DNA of 64,000 nt, from assembly GCF_000143415.4 (NCBI RefSeq), contig NW_003314299.1, positions 252,979-316,978 of the forward strand, read 5' to 3'. The notes beneath the pieces are model-generated. The model made no database searches. It saw only the letters and a list, made by a program, of their open reading frames with translations, and was not told the DNA's origin. Numbering within the stretch: position 1 is the first letter of the stretch; each line of letters opens with the position of its first letter. The position numbers were made by a program, and so were the translations under genes. Below, in pieces: positions 11,269-23,386 of the stretch. The stretch comes from Selaginella moellendorffii (taxonomy: Eukaryota; Streptophyta; Lycopodiopsida; Selaginellales; Selaginellaceae).

Positions 11269-11294
11269 TTTAGGGTTTAGGGTTTAGGGTTTAG
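11269..11294 (+). repeat. Interstitial telomere-like repeat (TTTAGGG) inside copy A
   Basis: Three TTTAGGG units plus a partial fourth, in the plant telomere motif. The same short array sits at the homologous place in copy C (61918-61943), so it belongs to the transposon and is not a chromosome end. Confidence 0.9.
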
Positions 11295-13122
11295 CAATTC
11301 AGTAGCTTGATAAACATGCAAATACAGAACTTGATGCAAAATCCTTTGATATGTCATAATGCCCCTAGGACCATAAACACATTTCAATAGAGAGGGTCCT
11401 TTCATTTCATAACTCCTTACGTAGATCTTGGTGAAACTAGAGTTAGTGAAGTTAGTTTCTTGTGATCCCGCATCTGATTGTGATGTCCCTTTGCAGTGTC
11501 GATGGAAAGGTCAATGCACACCAAACTGTAAAATCTTGGAGCAAAATAACGGTCGGATCTATGGCAAATGCCCTTGAAACATTGTAAGGCTTGTGTGGTC
11601 TCATGTGGTGTCCGATCGAGATGCTTCTTTGTAGGGTCATCAAGAAAGACATTGTATACCATTCTGTAAAATCTAGTTGCGATCTAACGGTTGGATCTCC
11701 AGAAAACTCAAAAACATCTCGCGCGTGTTAGAATATCCTAGGAATATACTCCTATGTGCCCTTGAAAATAGCATGCAGCCCCACGCCATTCAAGAGATAA
11801 CGCCAGATGATGCCGAGAATTTTTTGGTGCATTTTTTGGGTTCCAAATTGCATGAGTCCACACGCTATAAAGTTTATCTTTGCCAAATAGAGAAAAGTTT
11901 ATCTGTGTCATGTGAGGTAGTTACAGTCCTTTGTGCTCGGCATCTGCCTCTTGCAGCATTTGCACTGAAAGGGAATTTTTCTCCATTCAGCATTTGGCCC
12001 TGAAAATGGCATGCGCCCACAAGCCATTCAAGGAATAACACCACAGGACGCCTGGATTTTTGGGTTTAAAATGTTTAGGGTTTTTTGGGTTTTTTCAAAA
12101 TATTTTGGGTCCAACGTTTTTTGGGTTTCTTTGGTTCAAAATTGCATGAGCCCACACGCTATAATATTGATTTGAGAGAAAAATAGAAATAGATAGAATT
12201 TCTTTATTTAGCTGAACATCTGCCATTTTTGGAAATACAAGATGCTTTGGAATATCCAATCATGCATGGTATAAATATAGCGAGGGTATTAAATGATATC
12301 CCAATCATGATCTTTCTTTTGGATTTCGCGTGCATGCAGTCCAAGGAATGATGACGTTGCAGATTTCTTTTGGATTTTCCTTGCTTGCATGCGCGCGGCA
12401 ATCCAGAAATTAATGGTGGCGCCCAAGTCCGAGGAATGATGACGTGGCGGGATTACCAACCGTCGTGACATTTCGCGCGTGTGAGGTTAGGTTTTGCATT
12501 TTGCTTCGTACTCGCGCTCGCGCTCGCATCACACTCGCGCTCGCATAGCGCTCCCACTCGCGATCACACTCACATTCGCGCTCATCTACCTTCTCTACAG
12601 GTTTCTCGTGTGCATCGGCGTCCACTCGCGCTTGCATCACACTCGCGCTTGCATCGCGCTCGTGTGCATCGGCGTCCACTTCAAGACACACCCAGTTTGT
12701 AACTTCGCCGCCAACTCCGCCGCCCACTCCGCCACCCACACGCAGCCCACTTGGCGTCCCGGGGAGATTTCAGCGCCACTCTCCAACTGTTAAGTGGCAG
12801 AGTAGCCTTGCTGCTATGATCCGCTGCACACACAGTGCACATTCGCCAGCGAGTCCGGCCTCAATTGTCACGCCTCCATTCGGCTTCAAATGGTAAGTCT
12901 TTTAGAAAATGGCATGAGGCCACATGCCATTCAGTAGCAACATTGGCATGCACCGATTGGGCTCTCGAGTGCAGTCCGGTTACAGATGGCGTGTAGCCTC
13001 ACGCCATCTTAGGATGCAGCCTCAAGACATCTGATGCAGTGGTGAATGGCGTGTGGCCTCACGTTATTTCCAGCTGCTAGCTTTTCATCTGTCAGCTCTA
13101 ATTGTTGTGCATTTCTGAACAG

Positions 13123-14067
13123 GCGAGGAATTGCGTTCTTCTTCCAGCCACTGTCAATGTGGATGCAGAGAAGGGAGAGGAGCTCACCAGTTGGACTTTC
13201 GGGATGGAAGGCGAGGATCTGAGGCTGTACAACACAGATGGTGGGAGAAAAGAATGCATGGGGATCCTCATCCAAGTGACAGACACTCCATGCAGTTCCA
13301 TGCAAGAATATGGATTGGCACTTGTGGTAGAGACAGCGTCCGCCTTCAAGATCCACCTTGCACATCCTAGAGGCTTCCCGGAGGGGGGCAGCGGCTATGA
13401 GGAATTCCTAGAGGGAGCTAGGGGGAGGTTGTCCAGGAGGCCCACAATTTCAAAGACGCTGCAGGTCTATGAAGATCACATGGAATCCACGGACCTCACC
13501 TACGGCGATGTTCAAAAACTATATTCCAACATTGAGCCGTTGAGAGTGCCTCCAGTTCGCGAAGCGAAGGGGAAGGGGGTCGATCTGGAAACTACCCCGA
13601 AGCAGAAAAGGGTGGTCAAGCTCAAGCCGACGTCCGACTCTCCTACTCCAAAAAAGAAGCTACTCGGTGATGTCATTGCCTCGGGTTCGAACACTACACC
13701 CACCAAAAAGAAGAGCCGCAAAGAGCAGAAAGAGCAAGAAGAGGCAGCAAAAATCGTCGCAGATAATAGTACTTGTTACTATTCCAACAAAGTATATACA
13801 ATCAACGTGAGCCGTATCGACATCCAAAGCAAATACAACCACAGGCTAGTATCTGATGAGTGGGTGGAGAAACTGAAGCAGAAGATGCTGGCAAATCCAG
13901 TAACACCCGACATCGCAAACGTGATCCCCTACTACCGAACAATGAAGGGCGAGACGAGGTTTCCAGACTTGATCAATAGGAAGGTGTTGGACGATCCGGC
14001 CAGTCTAGGAGGTGGCTGCAGAAATCAACCAAATGGCAGATGGAACGGTATATCAGAAGCCATTTGA
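13123..14067 (+). pseudogene. ParB-like gene fragment, copy A (3' part deleted)
   Basis: The first roughly 290 codons match the plus-strand gene of copy B, including the basic PKQKRVVKLK and PKKKLL stretches and the start of the ParB/sulfiredoxin-like segment (YTINVSRIDI). After GATC at 13996 the sequence jumps to the last bases of the FCP1 exon, a deletion equivalent to 31072-34201 of copy B with C at the junction. The methyltransferase-like and FCP1-like parts are missing. The remaining frame is accidental. Confidence 0.85.
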
Positions 14068-14377
14068 TCGGACAGACACCAGTCATCATTTATAGCATGT
14101 ATATTGTCTAGCCAAGCACTATCCGCATCTCCATAATCCAGTAACACCCGACATCGCAAACGTGATCCCCTACTACCGAACAATGAAGGGCGAGACGAGG
14201 TTTCCAGACTTGATCAATAGGAAGGTGTTGGACGATCCGGCCAGTCTAGGAGGTGGCTGCAGAAATCAACCAAATGGCAGATGGAACGGTATATCAGAAG
14301 CCATTTGATCGGACAGACACCAGTCATCATTTATAGCATGTATATTGTCTAGCCAAGCACTATCCGCATCTCCATAA
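13896..14377 (+). repeat. 241-bp tandem duplication in copy A
   Basis: Two adjacent units (13896-14136 and 14137-14377) appear identical by eye. They span the deletion junction, so the duplication happened after the deletion. The breakpoints share AATC. Copies B and C have no such duplication. Confidence 0.9.
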
Positions 14378-14950
14378 TCTGCTCAACCGGATGGGTTCTT
14401 CGACCACTGAACATGAGCGTGGACGTATTAGAGAAGAGATGGCATTACTATTGGGTTTAAATCCTGATAGTGTGGAGAGATGAAATTCCAAGATTATTGT
14501 ATAGGTGTTGGAGGCAAAAAATAACAGTCTGAGATGGCATGTATTTATTTAAAAATGTAACTTATTATGGCATGGGGTTCCATGCCATTGTATTAATATT
14601 AAAAGACAATTCTTTGAGAGGATTTGCATTATACTAGAAGTGTTACAGCATGTTATTAGAAGTCTACGAAGTTGTTTTATTAATAAGGGGAAAGTAAAGA
14701 TTGAATGGGGACTTGGGCTCCACTTAGACTCGGAGTAACTGAGCCAATATTAAAAGAATGGAAAGAAATTGGATGACGATGACAAGGAGAAGAGAGAGGT
14801 GAAGCAGTGGCAGGGGGAGGAGAAGTGATTGAGTAGACATTTCCTTGTTTAAAATAAAATGGCATGTGCCTCAATATAGTTGAATTTTGTTATATTTATA
14901 TACTATATAAAGGTTTGGAAACCTTATTTTACAAGTGGGATAATGACAAT
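14378..14950. other. Right subterminal region, copy A
   Basis: Non-coding. It carries one full palindrome near 14571-14592 (ATGGCATGGGG + TTCCATGCCAT) and a half copy near 14861, and is collinear with 34336-34914 of copy B. Confidence 0.6.
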
Positions 14951-14974
14951 TCCCACTTTAACGAAATAGAGCTT
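14951..14974 (-). repeat. Right terminal inverted repeat, copy A
   Basis: Reverse complement reads AAGCTCTATTTCG..., matching the left repeat except at position 2. It is followed by the target duplication TTAT (14975-14978). Confidence 0.9.
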
Positions 14975-15783
14975 TTATGGCTTATTGGTTTATCCATTAA
15001 CACTTAGAGTAGATTGTTGGATAGAGAAGGTGTGAAGTTTAGGCATTAACATTTCTAGCACTTGTGTTAGTAGAAATGACATTGTTATTTCAAGTGATGA
15101 GGAATTTTCCTTAGAACTTGATTTTTCATGTCATTTTTCTTGTTAGTGTTTTGGCTTCACAATGAATTTTGAAGGTGGTTGAAGATGAGTGTTAATGTAA
15201 TATAGATATCCAATGATATAATTTTCTTGATCAAGTTTTAGATGTTCATTTTGCATTTTTGCAAATGTCAGTGTTGGATATCGAAAATATGGGCAAGATG
15301 TTCGATGTTTAAGCATATTGCTGGGTCATAAGAAATTGTGTTAAAGTGAACTTATGTGAAGTTGTTAATAGGAGGAAGTTAGTTGAGTCTTGAAAATTTG
15401 TATTTCTAGACTAAGAGTCATTCTTTCTCTAGGATGGAAAACTTTTCCACAAATTTTCTTAGACTTTTCCGATGGCTAATTTGTTGATCACTTTGCTCGA
15501 AAACCATTCCATTTTCGTAAGCTAGTACAAACTAGTGAAGGGGTTAGAGTTAACTTCAATTAGTTTAAACCTCAGTAGATAGTTTGTATAGAGATATTGA
15601 CTTCTGGGGCTAAAGCAATTGAGTTGGATAAAGTCTAGGATTAGTGTAGAAAAGTGGCTGTTGTGCTTTTCTAAAAAAGTGACCCTTGTGCTTTTCTTTT
15701 ATAACGTTGTGCTTGGTGGTAGGTTATACCTTGCATCTCGTTAGACTCTATGAGAGTAGTGAGCTCTCACTGATCTTGACTTG
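14975..15783 (+). repeat. GT-rich non-coding host element, segment 2
   Basis: No gene seen. It continues segment 1 after removal of copy A and corresponds to the reverse complement of about 53955-53160. It starts with TTAT (duplication of copy A) and ends with ACTTG (15779-15783), the left target duplication of the following LTR element. Confidence 0.65.
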
Positions 15784-16015
15784 TGTGAGACACAAAATCC
15801 CTAGGCCTCAAAGTGGAGCCAAAAGGGTGCCACGTGGTAGTGGCCGAAGTGACAGCCAAACGAGCGTAACACGTTTGAACTAAAAGCTCCGAGTTGAAAA
15901 GGTCAAAAGCAGGAGTGGAACTCCCAACGAAGTGCTTGAGAAATAAGCACGAAGTGAACAATGAGTGAGTCTCTAGAAAAGGGACACAAGAGGACCAAAA
16001 CTTGACATGTGGAAG

Positions 16016-16408
16016 TGTCCAAGATGGACCTGAGATGGAGTCCGAGATGGAGTCTAAGATGGACTCAAGATGGAGTCCGAGATGGAGTCCAAGATGGAGT
16101 ACAAGATGGAGTCCAAGATGGACCCGAGATGGAGTTCGAGATGGAGTCCGAGATGGACCCAAGATGGACCCAAGATAGAGTTCGAGATGGAGTCCGAGAT
16201 GGAGTCTAAGATGGACCCAAGATGGATCCGAGATGGAGTCTGAGATGGACTTGAGATGGAGTATGAGATGGACCCGAGATGGACCTGAGAAAGAGACTGA
16301 AATGGACCCGAAATGGAGTTCGAGATGGACCCAAGATGGAGTCCAAGATGGAACCGGGACCAAGACCGAGATCGAGATCGAGACCGAGACCGCGACCGAG
16401 TCCGAGTC
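16016..16408 (+). repeat. GAGATGGASYCC tandem array
   Basis: A degenerate 12-bp unit (GAGATGGAGTCC / GAGATGGACCCG) grades into GAGACC hexamers and ends at the assembly gap. Open frames across it (Asp/Trp/Arg/Glu repeats) are artefacts of the repeat. Sister arrays lie at about 20824-21155 and 45743-46372. Confidence 0.9.
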
Positions 16409-16508
16409 NNNNNNNNNNNNNNNNNNNNNNNNNNNNNNNNNNNNNNNNNNNNNNNNNNNNNNNNNNNNNNNNNNNNNNNNNNNNNNNNNNNNNNNNNNNN
16501 NNNNNNNN
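16409..16508. other. Assembly gap (100 N)
   Basis: Exactly 100 N next to a hexamer array and a G-rich run. The true length is unknown; the repeat probably defeated assembly. Confidence 0.99.
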
Positions 16509-17478
16509 GGGGGGGTTTGGGGGGGTTGAGGGGGCTTCCAAAAGTATAGTAGGGAGAGTGTGGGGGTTGGAGCCAGTTTGGCCAGGAAAGGCCAGTTTGG
16601 CCCAAGAAGGCCATACCCAGTGTTGGGTGATGAGCTGACCACTGAGAAGTCCAAGACTAGAGTGAATACGGACTAACAAGCGGGGTAGCTTGGTGAAGTG
16701 TTCAAGAGCCGGCTCTAGTTCCCTCGGAAGATCGAATGGTCGATGTTCCCAATCCAAGTGTGGGTGGCACTACTTACTTGGATACCAAACATGGCTCAAC
16801 GGAACCTTGCTCTAAGCCCATGGCTAGAGCACCCAAAGGCGAAAGGTAAGGAGAGTACCCATGAGGCCTGCATAAAGCTACGGTGTTTCGAAATATTGTC
16901 CCAAAATCCCAGACTGTGGAAAGGAAGAGAAGTAGCCCTTTGGTGTGGTGATCAAGGACACAGTCACACGGTGAAGAAGTCTCAAAGGACCGTGGGATTT
17001 AGTGGTCGGGCCTATGGGCCTTGATCTAGTGGCAGTGTTAGCGAACACAACTATAGAAGAAAGGGATTTGGTGAGGACTGGAAAGGAGATATTGGGGAAG
17101 GCTGTTCCCCATGTCTGTGGGCATCCTATGGATGCTGAGGAGTGGATCTGGGATGACCACTCATGAACAAATGGTCCAGTCTTGGAGAGATGGGATTGCA
17201 ATGCAAGTGGCATTGGACCACTAATGTGACCAAAGTGAATAGGCATGGCCTAGCATAACGGGTTGATATGTCGGTGGTACCTTGGGGTGTCGATCATGGG
17301 ATCGGACATATGGAGCACTTGGACCAAGTGCAAAGGTTGAATGGTATGGATGCCATTCTCAGGGCAAGCAAGCCCCAAGTCCTGAATTGGATTTATGGAG
17401 GTTGTGAATGAGACTCTTCCAAGTGGTTGGAGGTATGGTTAAGTGACTAAAGTAGAATGGAAAAATTAGTCACTTACA

Positions 17479-20400
17479 ACTCGGTATTAGAGCTGTTCCT
17501 TAGTCCAACTTTTATTGGTGGCCAAGTATATCACCACTTGTATTAGAATTAGAAGGTCCTAGATATAGACCTATCCTCGAGGAGTAGCATGTTGAGAGGA
17601 CATGACTCTCCACTCAAGAAGGCCTTGAGGTCAAGTTGGTGAGTTCATGAGAACCCCTTCCAAAGGAATCCCAATGGAAATGGGAATGGCATAACCTAAG
17701 GTAGAAGGCATGTGGTTAAAGTGTGGTGACCCAAATAATGATGGAGGTGTGGAAGCATCAACAATGAGTTGTAGGACTTGACAATTATGAGGAAACTAAG
17801 CAAAAAGTGCAAAATAATTGGTTAAATTGGTAGAAGGTAACTACCTAAGACTTCTGATTGGGATAAAGAAGTTAGATATACCCTTATGAGGGAGAAATTG
17901 CTTATGTTGCAATATAGTAAGTCAATGTTGTAAAAAACATGCTCATTGCCAAAGAAGGCCATCATTAGGACACCCAAACACTCTAAAACACTAGGAAGTG
18001 GTGTTTGGTGTCGCAAGGGCATTAGATAAGGCTCAAGGGACTAAGTCCTTAGTGAATGATGGATAAGAAGTGTTATCCAAACATTCAAGGTTGTGGAGAT
18101 GGGAGAAATCCGTCTACCAAATTTGGACAAAGCCAAAAATGGGATTTTGGCAAGGTTAGTGATGGGCATATAGAGACCCATAAGTAGTAATGTTAATCCC
18201 GGTGTATGGGATTATAAGGTGAGCATCCCAAATTGAGGAACCACTCCCTAGGCTATCAGGTAGGTTCATTCCTATGAATATTTGCTACAGCATAGTAGAA
18301 AGTGCAAGGCTATCCTTCTAGTCTAGAGGAGAATAACCGAAGGAAATGTGTGAAGCCAAAAGGCAAGTAGTATTGAGATGGAACTGAATCATAGAAATCA
18401 AAGGGCATAATAAATAGTGGTTATGCAAGTTGGGTGTGGAGAATCAAAAGGGTGCTCGAGGATATTGTTACTAGCAACCGCGATGCCTTAGAGAGTCTAA
18501 AATATGGAATTATCCATGTTAGACCATATGGTGAATAGGGAGCTTGCAAAAGAAAACCCTTAGCAAACTAAAGAACAAAGTTCCTTGAAGGTTCTGAAAG
18601 AAATTTTTAGGTAGATAAGTACCTAAAAAGGGTTCCTAGAGCACACGAAATCAGAGTGGCACAGCAAAAGCATGGTCTTGAAGCTGGCCATGAGGCGAGG
18701 CTATCAGGGTTGGGGAAGTAGTTCCCGAGTGTTCAAAGAGAGGGCTTTGAACGAAAGTCGATGGTTAAAGACTTTCACACTTATGCATGAACCATGTTAC
18801 GGTAGTTGGATGACTTGCTAAGTGAGATTGGCAAGTCAGGGGAACAAATCCCCTAGTTGAAGGTGTTAATTTGAAAAGGGGTGGCCCATGGAGCCGAGCA
18901 TGGAGGAGTCCATGCATGATCACAGATTTGTTAAGTGAAAGGACTTGGTAGTGCAGAGGAACTATGTTCCTAAGTTGTGATCTATAGCGCACTTTAACTA
19001 TAAGTTGGTGCACCGATGTGGGGAGTCACACTAGGCATTTTGGATGATGCCATTTGTAGATGCATATACGGATGTTGGGTTCGAGTCCTGACCCTCTAGT
19101 GCTTGGGTTTGAGTACTAACTCACTAGGGCGTGGTGATGGTTTGAAATATGAAGACACTCATTTTTTAGTGGTCATGAACTCTTAGTAAGGAGACTGGCT
19201 TGGGCACACCCCCAAGCAAGGGATGCCCTAGAGTCGTGATGCACAGTTAGATTGCTTAATGTGGCTTGGTATATTTAACTTGAACAATTTAGTGCAAGTG
19301 GCACCAAAGATGTGGTGAATGAAATGGGGACATCCAATCTCAGTTGCTATGGACCCTTAGCCAGAAGGGCTGGCTTGGGTGCACTGCCAAGTGTGGGGGA
19401 TGCCCTCGGGGTCATGGTGAACAACTAAAAGGTCTGCGAAACCTAATACCTATTGGCAAATTTGTTAAGGTGCCAAGGTGTGATCACTCGGTGATCTTAT
19501 GGCTAAAACAAGGACAAGATCCTTGTGAGGTTAAGGGATAAAGTTCCTAGTTCAAAGTGTTAGTTTGAACTATTGATGATAGTGTGGCTTGGTCAAGGTG
19601 ACCAAGTGGGAAGAACACCTAAGGGAAATGATTTGTGACTATGCGATGGCGTAGTAAGTCTGAAGAAAGTAGTTTCTATAAGAGACTTATGGGAGGGTCA
19701 TAAAGTTGGGAGAGGGATAGAGCCCACAGTAGAAAATGCTAAAGAGACGTACTAGGGGTGAACACCCTTTGGACTTAACAAAGCAAAGTCTTTACTATGG
19801 AACTGAAATGATATCTCAAGAATAGAGGTAGTGATACGATGTTGCTGAGTGCAACAATCAAAGATAGAAGCAAAAGACTAATGGTTAAAAAAAGAGCCAT
19901 GGGAATAATGGGAAAGAATCCAAAAGGCAAAGTTAGGCCAAAAACACTAATGTGTTGGGTGCTAACGAATTGTGGAAAAGGCAATATGTTTCTAAGGATG
20001 GATTCCTAATTGCTCCAATTTAGCGAAAGTGGAAGTTCTAAGGGAGGGAGCAATGAGGTAGCTAAATGATAGAACCATGAACAGCCCTAGCACAAATTAT
20101 GAAACCTGAAACTTAGTGCCCAAGGTGGCACAAAATATAAAAGAGGATGATAGTGCCCTTAAGTAGAGAACTTTCTAGGATGGGGACATGGGGTTGCACA
20201 ATATGTGCAATGCAAGGTGTTGGAGACACATAGGAAATTGACTCTGAGAAGTCAAAAGTAAAAGTTCCAAAGTGTAAAGGTTATATCAATGGAAATTGAG
20301 ACTACTCGAGAATGAGTAGTGGGGTTGAGATAGAGATAGTGTCTCTAACAAGTTTAGTGAGAACTAAACCAATAAAAGGAGAGGACCCCACCACAAGTGG

Positions 20401-20593
20401 TCCAATCAGTCTCTAAGTTGGAGAGACTAGGCTCCTTAGAGGATGGACAAGGCATGGTGAGCCTTCGGTGTCAAACCATAGACAAATATTGGTTGGGGGC
20501 CAAGGATAGAAATTGTAATATATACGGGTGTTACTTTATAAAAGGGTTTACCATTCAATAAGGACATCGAACTTCGTTTATAGGTGGTGGAGT
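17479..20593 (+). other. Internal region of the non-autonomous LTR element
   Basis: No recognisable retrotransposon protein was seen in any frame. It begins with the degenerate tRNA-iMet primer site and holds a B-box-like GGTTCGAGTCC at 19078-19088. A module containing GGATGCCCT and GTGCAC/GGGCACACC motifs appears twice (near 19190-19240 and 19360-19420) and resembles the chromovirus 3' untranslated region near 590-640. Similar sequence recurs at 47365-49933. Confidence 0.7.
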
Positions 20594-22116
20594 TGTGAGA
20601 CACAAAATCCCTAGGCCCCAAAGTGGAGCCGAAAGGGTGCCACGTGGTAGTGGCTGAAGTTAAAATTAAACGAGCGTAACATGTTTGGACTAAAAGCTCC
20701 GACTTGAAAAGGTCGAGAGTGGGAGTGGAATTCCCAACGAAGTGCTCGAGGAACAAGCATGAAGCAAGCAATAAGTGAGTCTCTAGAAAAGGGACACAAG
20801 AGGACCAAAACTTGACATGTGGAAGTGTCTGAGATGGACCTGAGATGGAGTTTAAGATGGACTTGAGATGGAGTCTGAGATGGAGTCCAAGATGGACCCG
20901 AGATGGAGTCTGAGATGGAGTCTGAGATGGACCCGAGATGGACCCGAGATGGAGTTCGAGATGGACTCGAGATGGAGTCCGAGATGCCAAGATGGACCCA
21001 AGATGGAGTCCGAGATGGAACGGGACTGAGATTGAGACCGAGACCGAGATCGAGACCAAGTCTGGGACCGAGATTGGGACCGAGTCTGAGTCCGAGTCCG
21101 AGTTCGAGTCCGAGTTCGAGTCCGAGTTCGAGTCCGAGTTCAAATCCAAGTCCAAATACTAATATAGGCAGTTGGGTGAATGCCCAAAGCAATCATCCCT
21201 CGGGGGTTGAAGCCCAGTGGAGCAAGTTTGGCCAGGAAAGGCCAGTTTGGCCCAAGAAAGCCATACTTAGTGTTAGGTGATGAGCTGACCACTAGGAAGT
21301 TCAAGATTAAAATGAATACGGACCGACAAGTGGGGTAGCTTCATGAAGTGTTCAAGAGCCAGCTCTAGTTCCTTGGGGAGATCAAATGGTCAATACTCCC
21401 AGTGGCACTACCTACTTAGATACCAGATGTGGCACAATGGAATCTCACTCTAAGCCCATGGCTAGAGCACCCAAAGGCAGAAGGCGGGGAGAGTACCGAT
21501 GAGGCATGCGTAGGGCCACGGTGTTCTAAAATGTTGTCCCAAAGTCCCAGACTATGGAAAGGAAGAGGAGTAACCCTCTAGTGTGGTGACCAAGGACACA
21601 GTCACACGGTGAGGAAGTCTTAAAGGACCATGGGACTTAATGGTCGGGCCTGTGGACCTTGATCCAATGTCAGTGTTAGCGAACACAGCCATGGAAAAAA
21701 GGGACTTGGTGAAGACTGGAAAGGAGATATTGGGGAAGGCTATTCCCCATGTCTGCAGCCATCCTAAGGATGTTGAGGAGTGGGTCTGGGATGACCACTC
21801 ATGGACAGATGGTTTAGTCTTGGAAAGACGGGATTGCAATGCAAGTAGCGTTGGACCACCGATGTTACTAAGGTGAATAGGCATGGCTTAGCAGAACAGG
21901 TTGATATGTCGGTGGTACCTTAGGGTGTCGATCATGGGATCGGACACATGAAGCACTTGGACCAAGTGCAAAGGTTGAGTGGCATAGATGCCATTCTCGG
22001 GGCAAGCAAGCCCCAAATCCTAAATTAAATTTATGGAGGTTGTGAATGAGACTCTTCCAAGTGGTCGGAAATATAGTTAAATGACTAAAGTAGAATGGAA
22101 AAATTAATTGCTTACA
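20594..22116 (+). repeat. 3' LTR of the non-autonomous element
   Basis: 1523 bp, TGTGAGACAC...CTTACA. It contains the 12-bp array at about 20824-21155 and is followed by the target duplication ACTTG. Confidence 0.88.
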
Positions 22117-23362
22117 ACTTGGTCTTGGTGGCCTTGCGCCTTGGTTGAGGATGGTGATATCCAACTTAGTTATTTGAGGTTGAAATATTGGTACCCATAC
22201 TATAGCTTTGAGGTTGTGTACCAATATGAGCTCATCTCATGATTGTCACTTTAGTTTTGACTAAATGTTGATTATATAAAGCTAGCCTCTTCAAGGAATG
22301 CTTAGAGCTATTGACTAAATGTGTTAATGACTTTATTATTATACGATTGGATTTGAGTAGTCATTTAGTTTGTGCTTGTCCGTGAACCTTTATTTCATAC
22401 TTGGGGTATTACATTCAATTGTTGGTTGCTTTGCGACTAGTGGTTATTTATAAACTTTATCGAGAACTGTTGATACTTGTTTCACTCGATGATGATTTAG
22501 CAGTGATAAACTTGCTTTACTAGATGGTGTTGCGGAGGATCGTATCGTGGCTTGTATGGTTTTTCCATGTTGGCATGTCAATTCCTTTATCGATATCATT
22601 TGGTTACGTTTAGTCCATGGTGTTTGATTTCATTGAGTCTTGGATGTGGTGAATCACTCCTTGATAATGTGTTATCTGAAACTGAGTATTGTTGAAGGAT
22701 TAATCTCGGATACTGACTAAGATATTTTCGACTTTGGTTAGTTGGTTGCTAGAAAGTTTTGAGTGGTGATTCACTTTTGTTTTCTTCTAGTTTTGTTATG
22801 GTGTTGATGACATTGAAGTGAATACCTTATTATTGATATTGTTGCTGTTGAGATTCAAGTGAGATGAGATGACTTTCCGTAGGATTGATATTGAGTTTCA
22901 TTAGTCTCGATGTAGATAGTGTTAATGATTTGGCTATAGCTTTGTGTTATTGGCATCCATGCATTTGATAGTTAGCAACTGTATTAACGTTTAAATGAAC
23001 TAAGTGGCAAGTTGAGTTAATTATGTTCTAGATGAGATTGTTTAGTTGAGGTTGAACTTTAGGTTTTCCTTGAAAATTGATTTAGTCATGGACTATGCTA
23101 GCTTTACGAGAAGAAGAGTTTGTAATCGATATTGAAATGTTTGAATCCTTATTAAATTTGGGTTGAAATATATTGATCATTGATGATTCTTCTTATACTT
23201 GTTATGAAGTGAGTTATGTTTTGCTATAAATGGATTCATGAAGGGTCGTTTAGTGATCACTTGTTGAGCATAACTCTATTGTGCTTAACTTTTGGATTAA
23301 TGCAAATATGCTCTTCATTAACTTTGGTATTATGACGTTTAGCTTATGGATTTTTTGAGAAG
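22117..23362 (+). repeat. GT-rich non-coding host element, segment 3
   Basis: Starts with the ACTTG duplication and ends with GAAG (23359-23362), the left duplication of copy B. It is the reverse complement of roughly 53140-51815. The plus strand is T/G-rich with very few long frames. No gene seen. Confidence 0.65.
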
Positions 23363-23386
23363 ATGCTCTATTTCGTTAAAGTGGGA
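23363..23386 (+). repeat. Left terminal inverted repeat, copy B
   Basis: Starts ATGCTCTATTTCG; pairs with 34915-34938 over 24 bp with one mismatch. Confidence 0.92.

Larger units (their letters stand above)
9987..13122. promoter_or_regulatory. Divergent control region between the two large genes, copy A
   Basis: No convincing protein gene. The region separates the minus-strand transposase from the plus-strand ParB-like gene and probably contains both promoters and 5' exons. It holds at least eight full or half copies of the palindrome, two CGCTCGCA-rich arrays (about 10350-10490 and 12507-12680), a telomere-like repeat (11269-11294) and repeated modules reading TTGCATGAGCCCACACGCTA. A GTAAGT donor-like site near 12891 and an acceptor at 13122 suggest an intron ahead of the ParB-like exon. 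Confidence 0.55.
2449..14974. mobile_element. Palindrome-rich TIR DNA transposon, copy A (chimeric, 12.5 kb)
   Basis: The element is bounded by 24-bp inverted repeats (ATGCTCTATTTCG... left; reverse complement AAGCTCTATTTCG... right, one mismatch) and flanked by TTAT at 2445-2448 and 14975-14978. Relative to copies B and C it has several lesions. About 236 bp of the transposase gene are replaced by 3.3 kb of chromovirus sequence (5636-8955). About 3.1 kb of the plus-strand gene are deleted at 13996. A 241-bp tandem duplication follows. It keeps a roughly 1.0-kb control segment that copy B lacks. It cannot be autonomous. Confidence 0.9.
15784..17478 (+). repeat. 5' LTR of the non-autonomous element (contains assembly gap)
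   Basis: It includes a 12-bp-type tandem array (GAGATGGASYCC, about 16016-16408), then 100 N and a G-rich run. Without the gap it is collinear with the LTRs at 20594-22116 and 45515-47364. Confidence 0.85.
15784..22116 (+). mobile_element. Non-autonomous LTR retrotransposon (LARD-like), complete
   Basis: The element has two LTRs (15784-17478 and 20594-22116) starting TGTGAGACAC and ending CTTACA, and is flanked by a perfect ACTTG duplication (15779-15783, 22117-22121). A degenerate initiator-Met primer site (TCGGTATTAGAGCTG) follows the 5' LTR and a GGTGGTGGAG polypurine tract precedes the 3' LTR. The 3.1-kb interior has no gag or pol motif and no frame above about 80 codons. Its 3' region and polypurine tract resemble those of the chromovirus, which may supply proteins in trans. 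The uninterrupted repeat near 53150 gives the empty site. Confidence 0.88.

Noticed and set aside
11269-11294. A chromosome end or ancient fusion point
   Set aside because: The same short TTTAGGG array lies at the homologous site of copy C, so it moved with the transposon.
2449-14974. Helitron, CACTA or Mutator assignment of the transposon
   Set aside because: Termini are inverted repeats beginning ATGCTC/AAGCTC with a 4-bp duplication; there is no CACTA end, no 9-bp duplication and no Rep/helicase protein.
16009-16638. Long open frames on both strands through the GAG-rich arrays (also 20436-21280, 45511-46589)
   Set aside because: They arise because a repeat with period 6 or 12 stays open in several frames; the frames cross LTR sequence and an N gap and have no domain.
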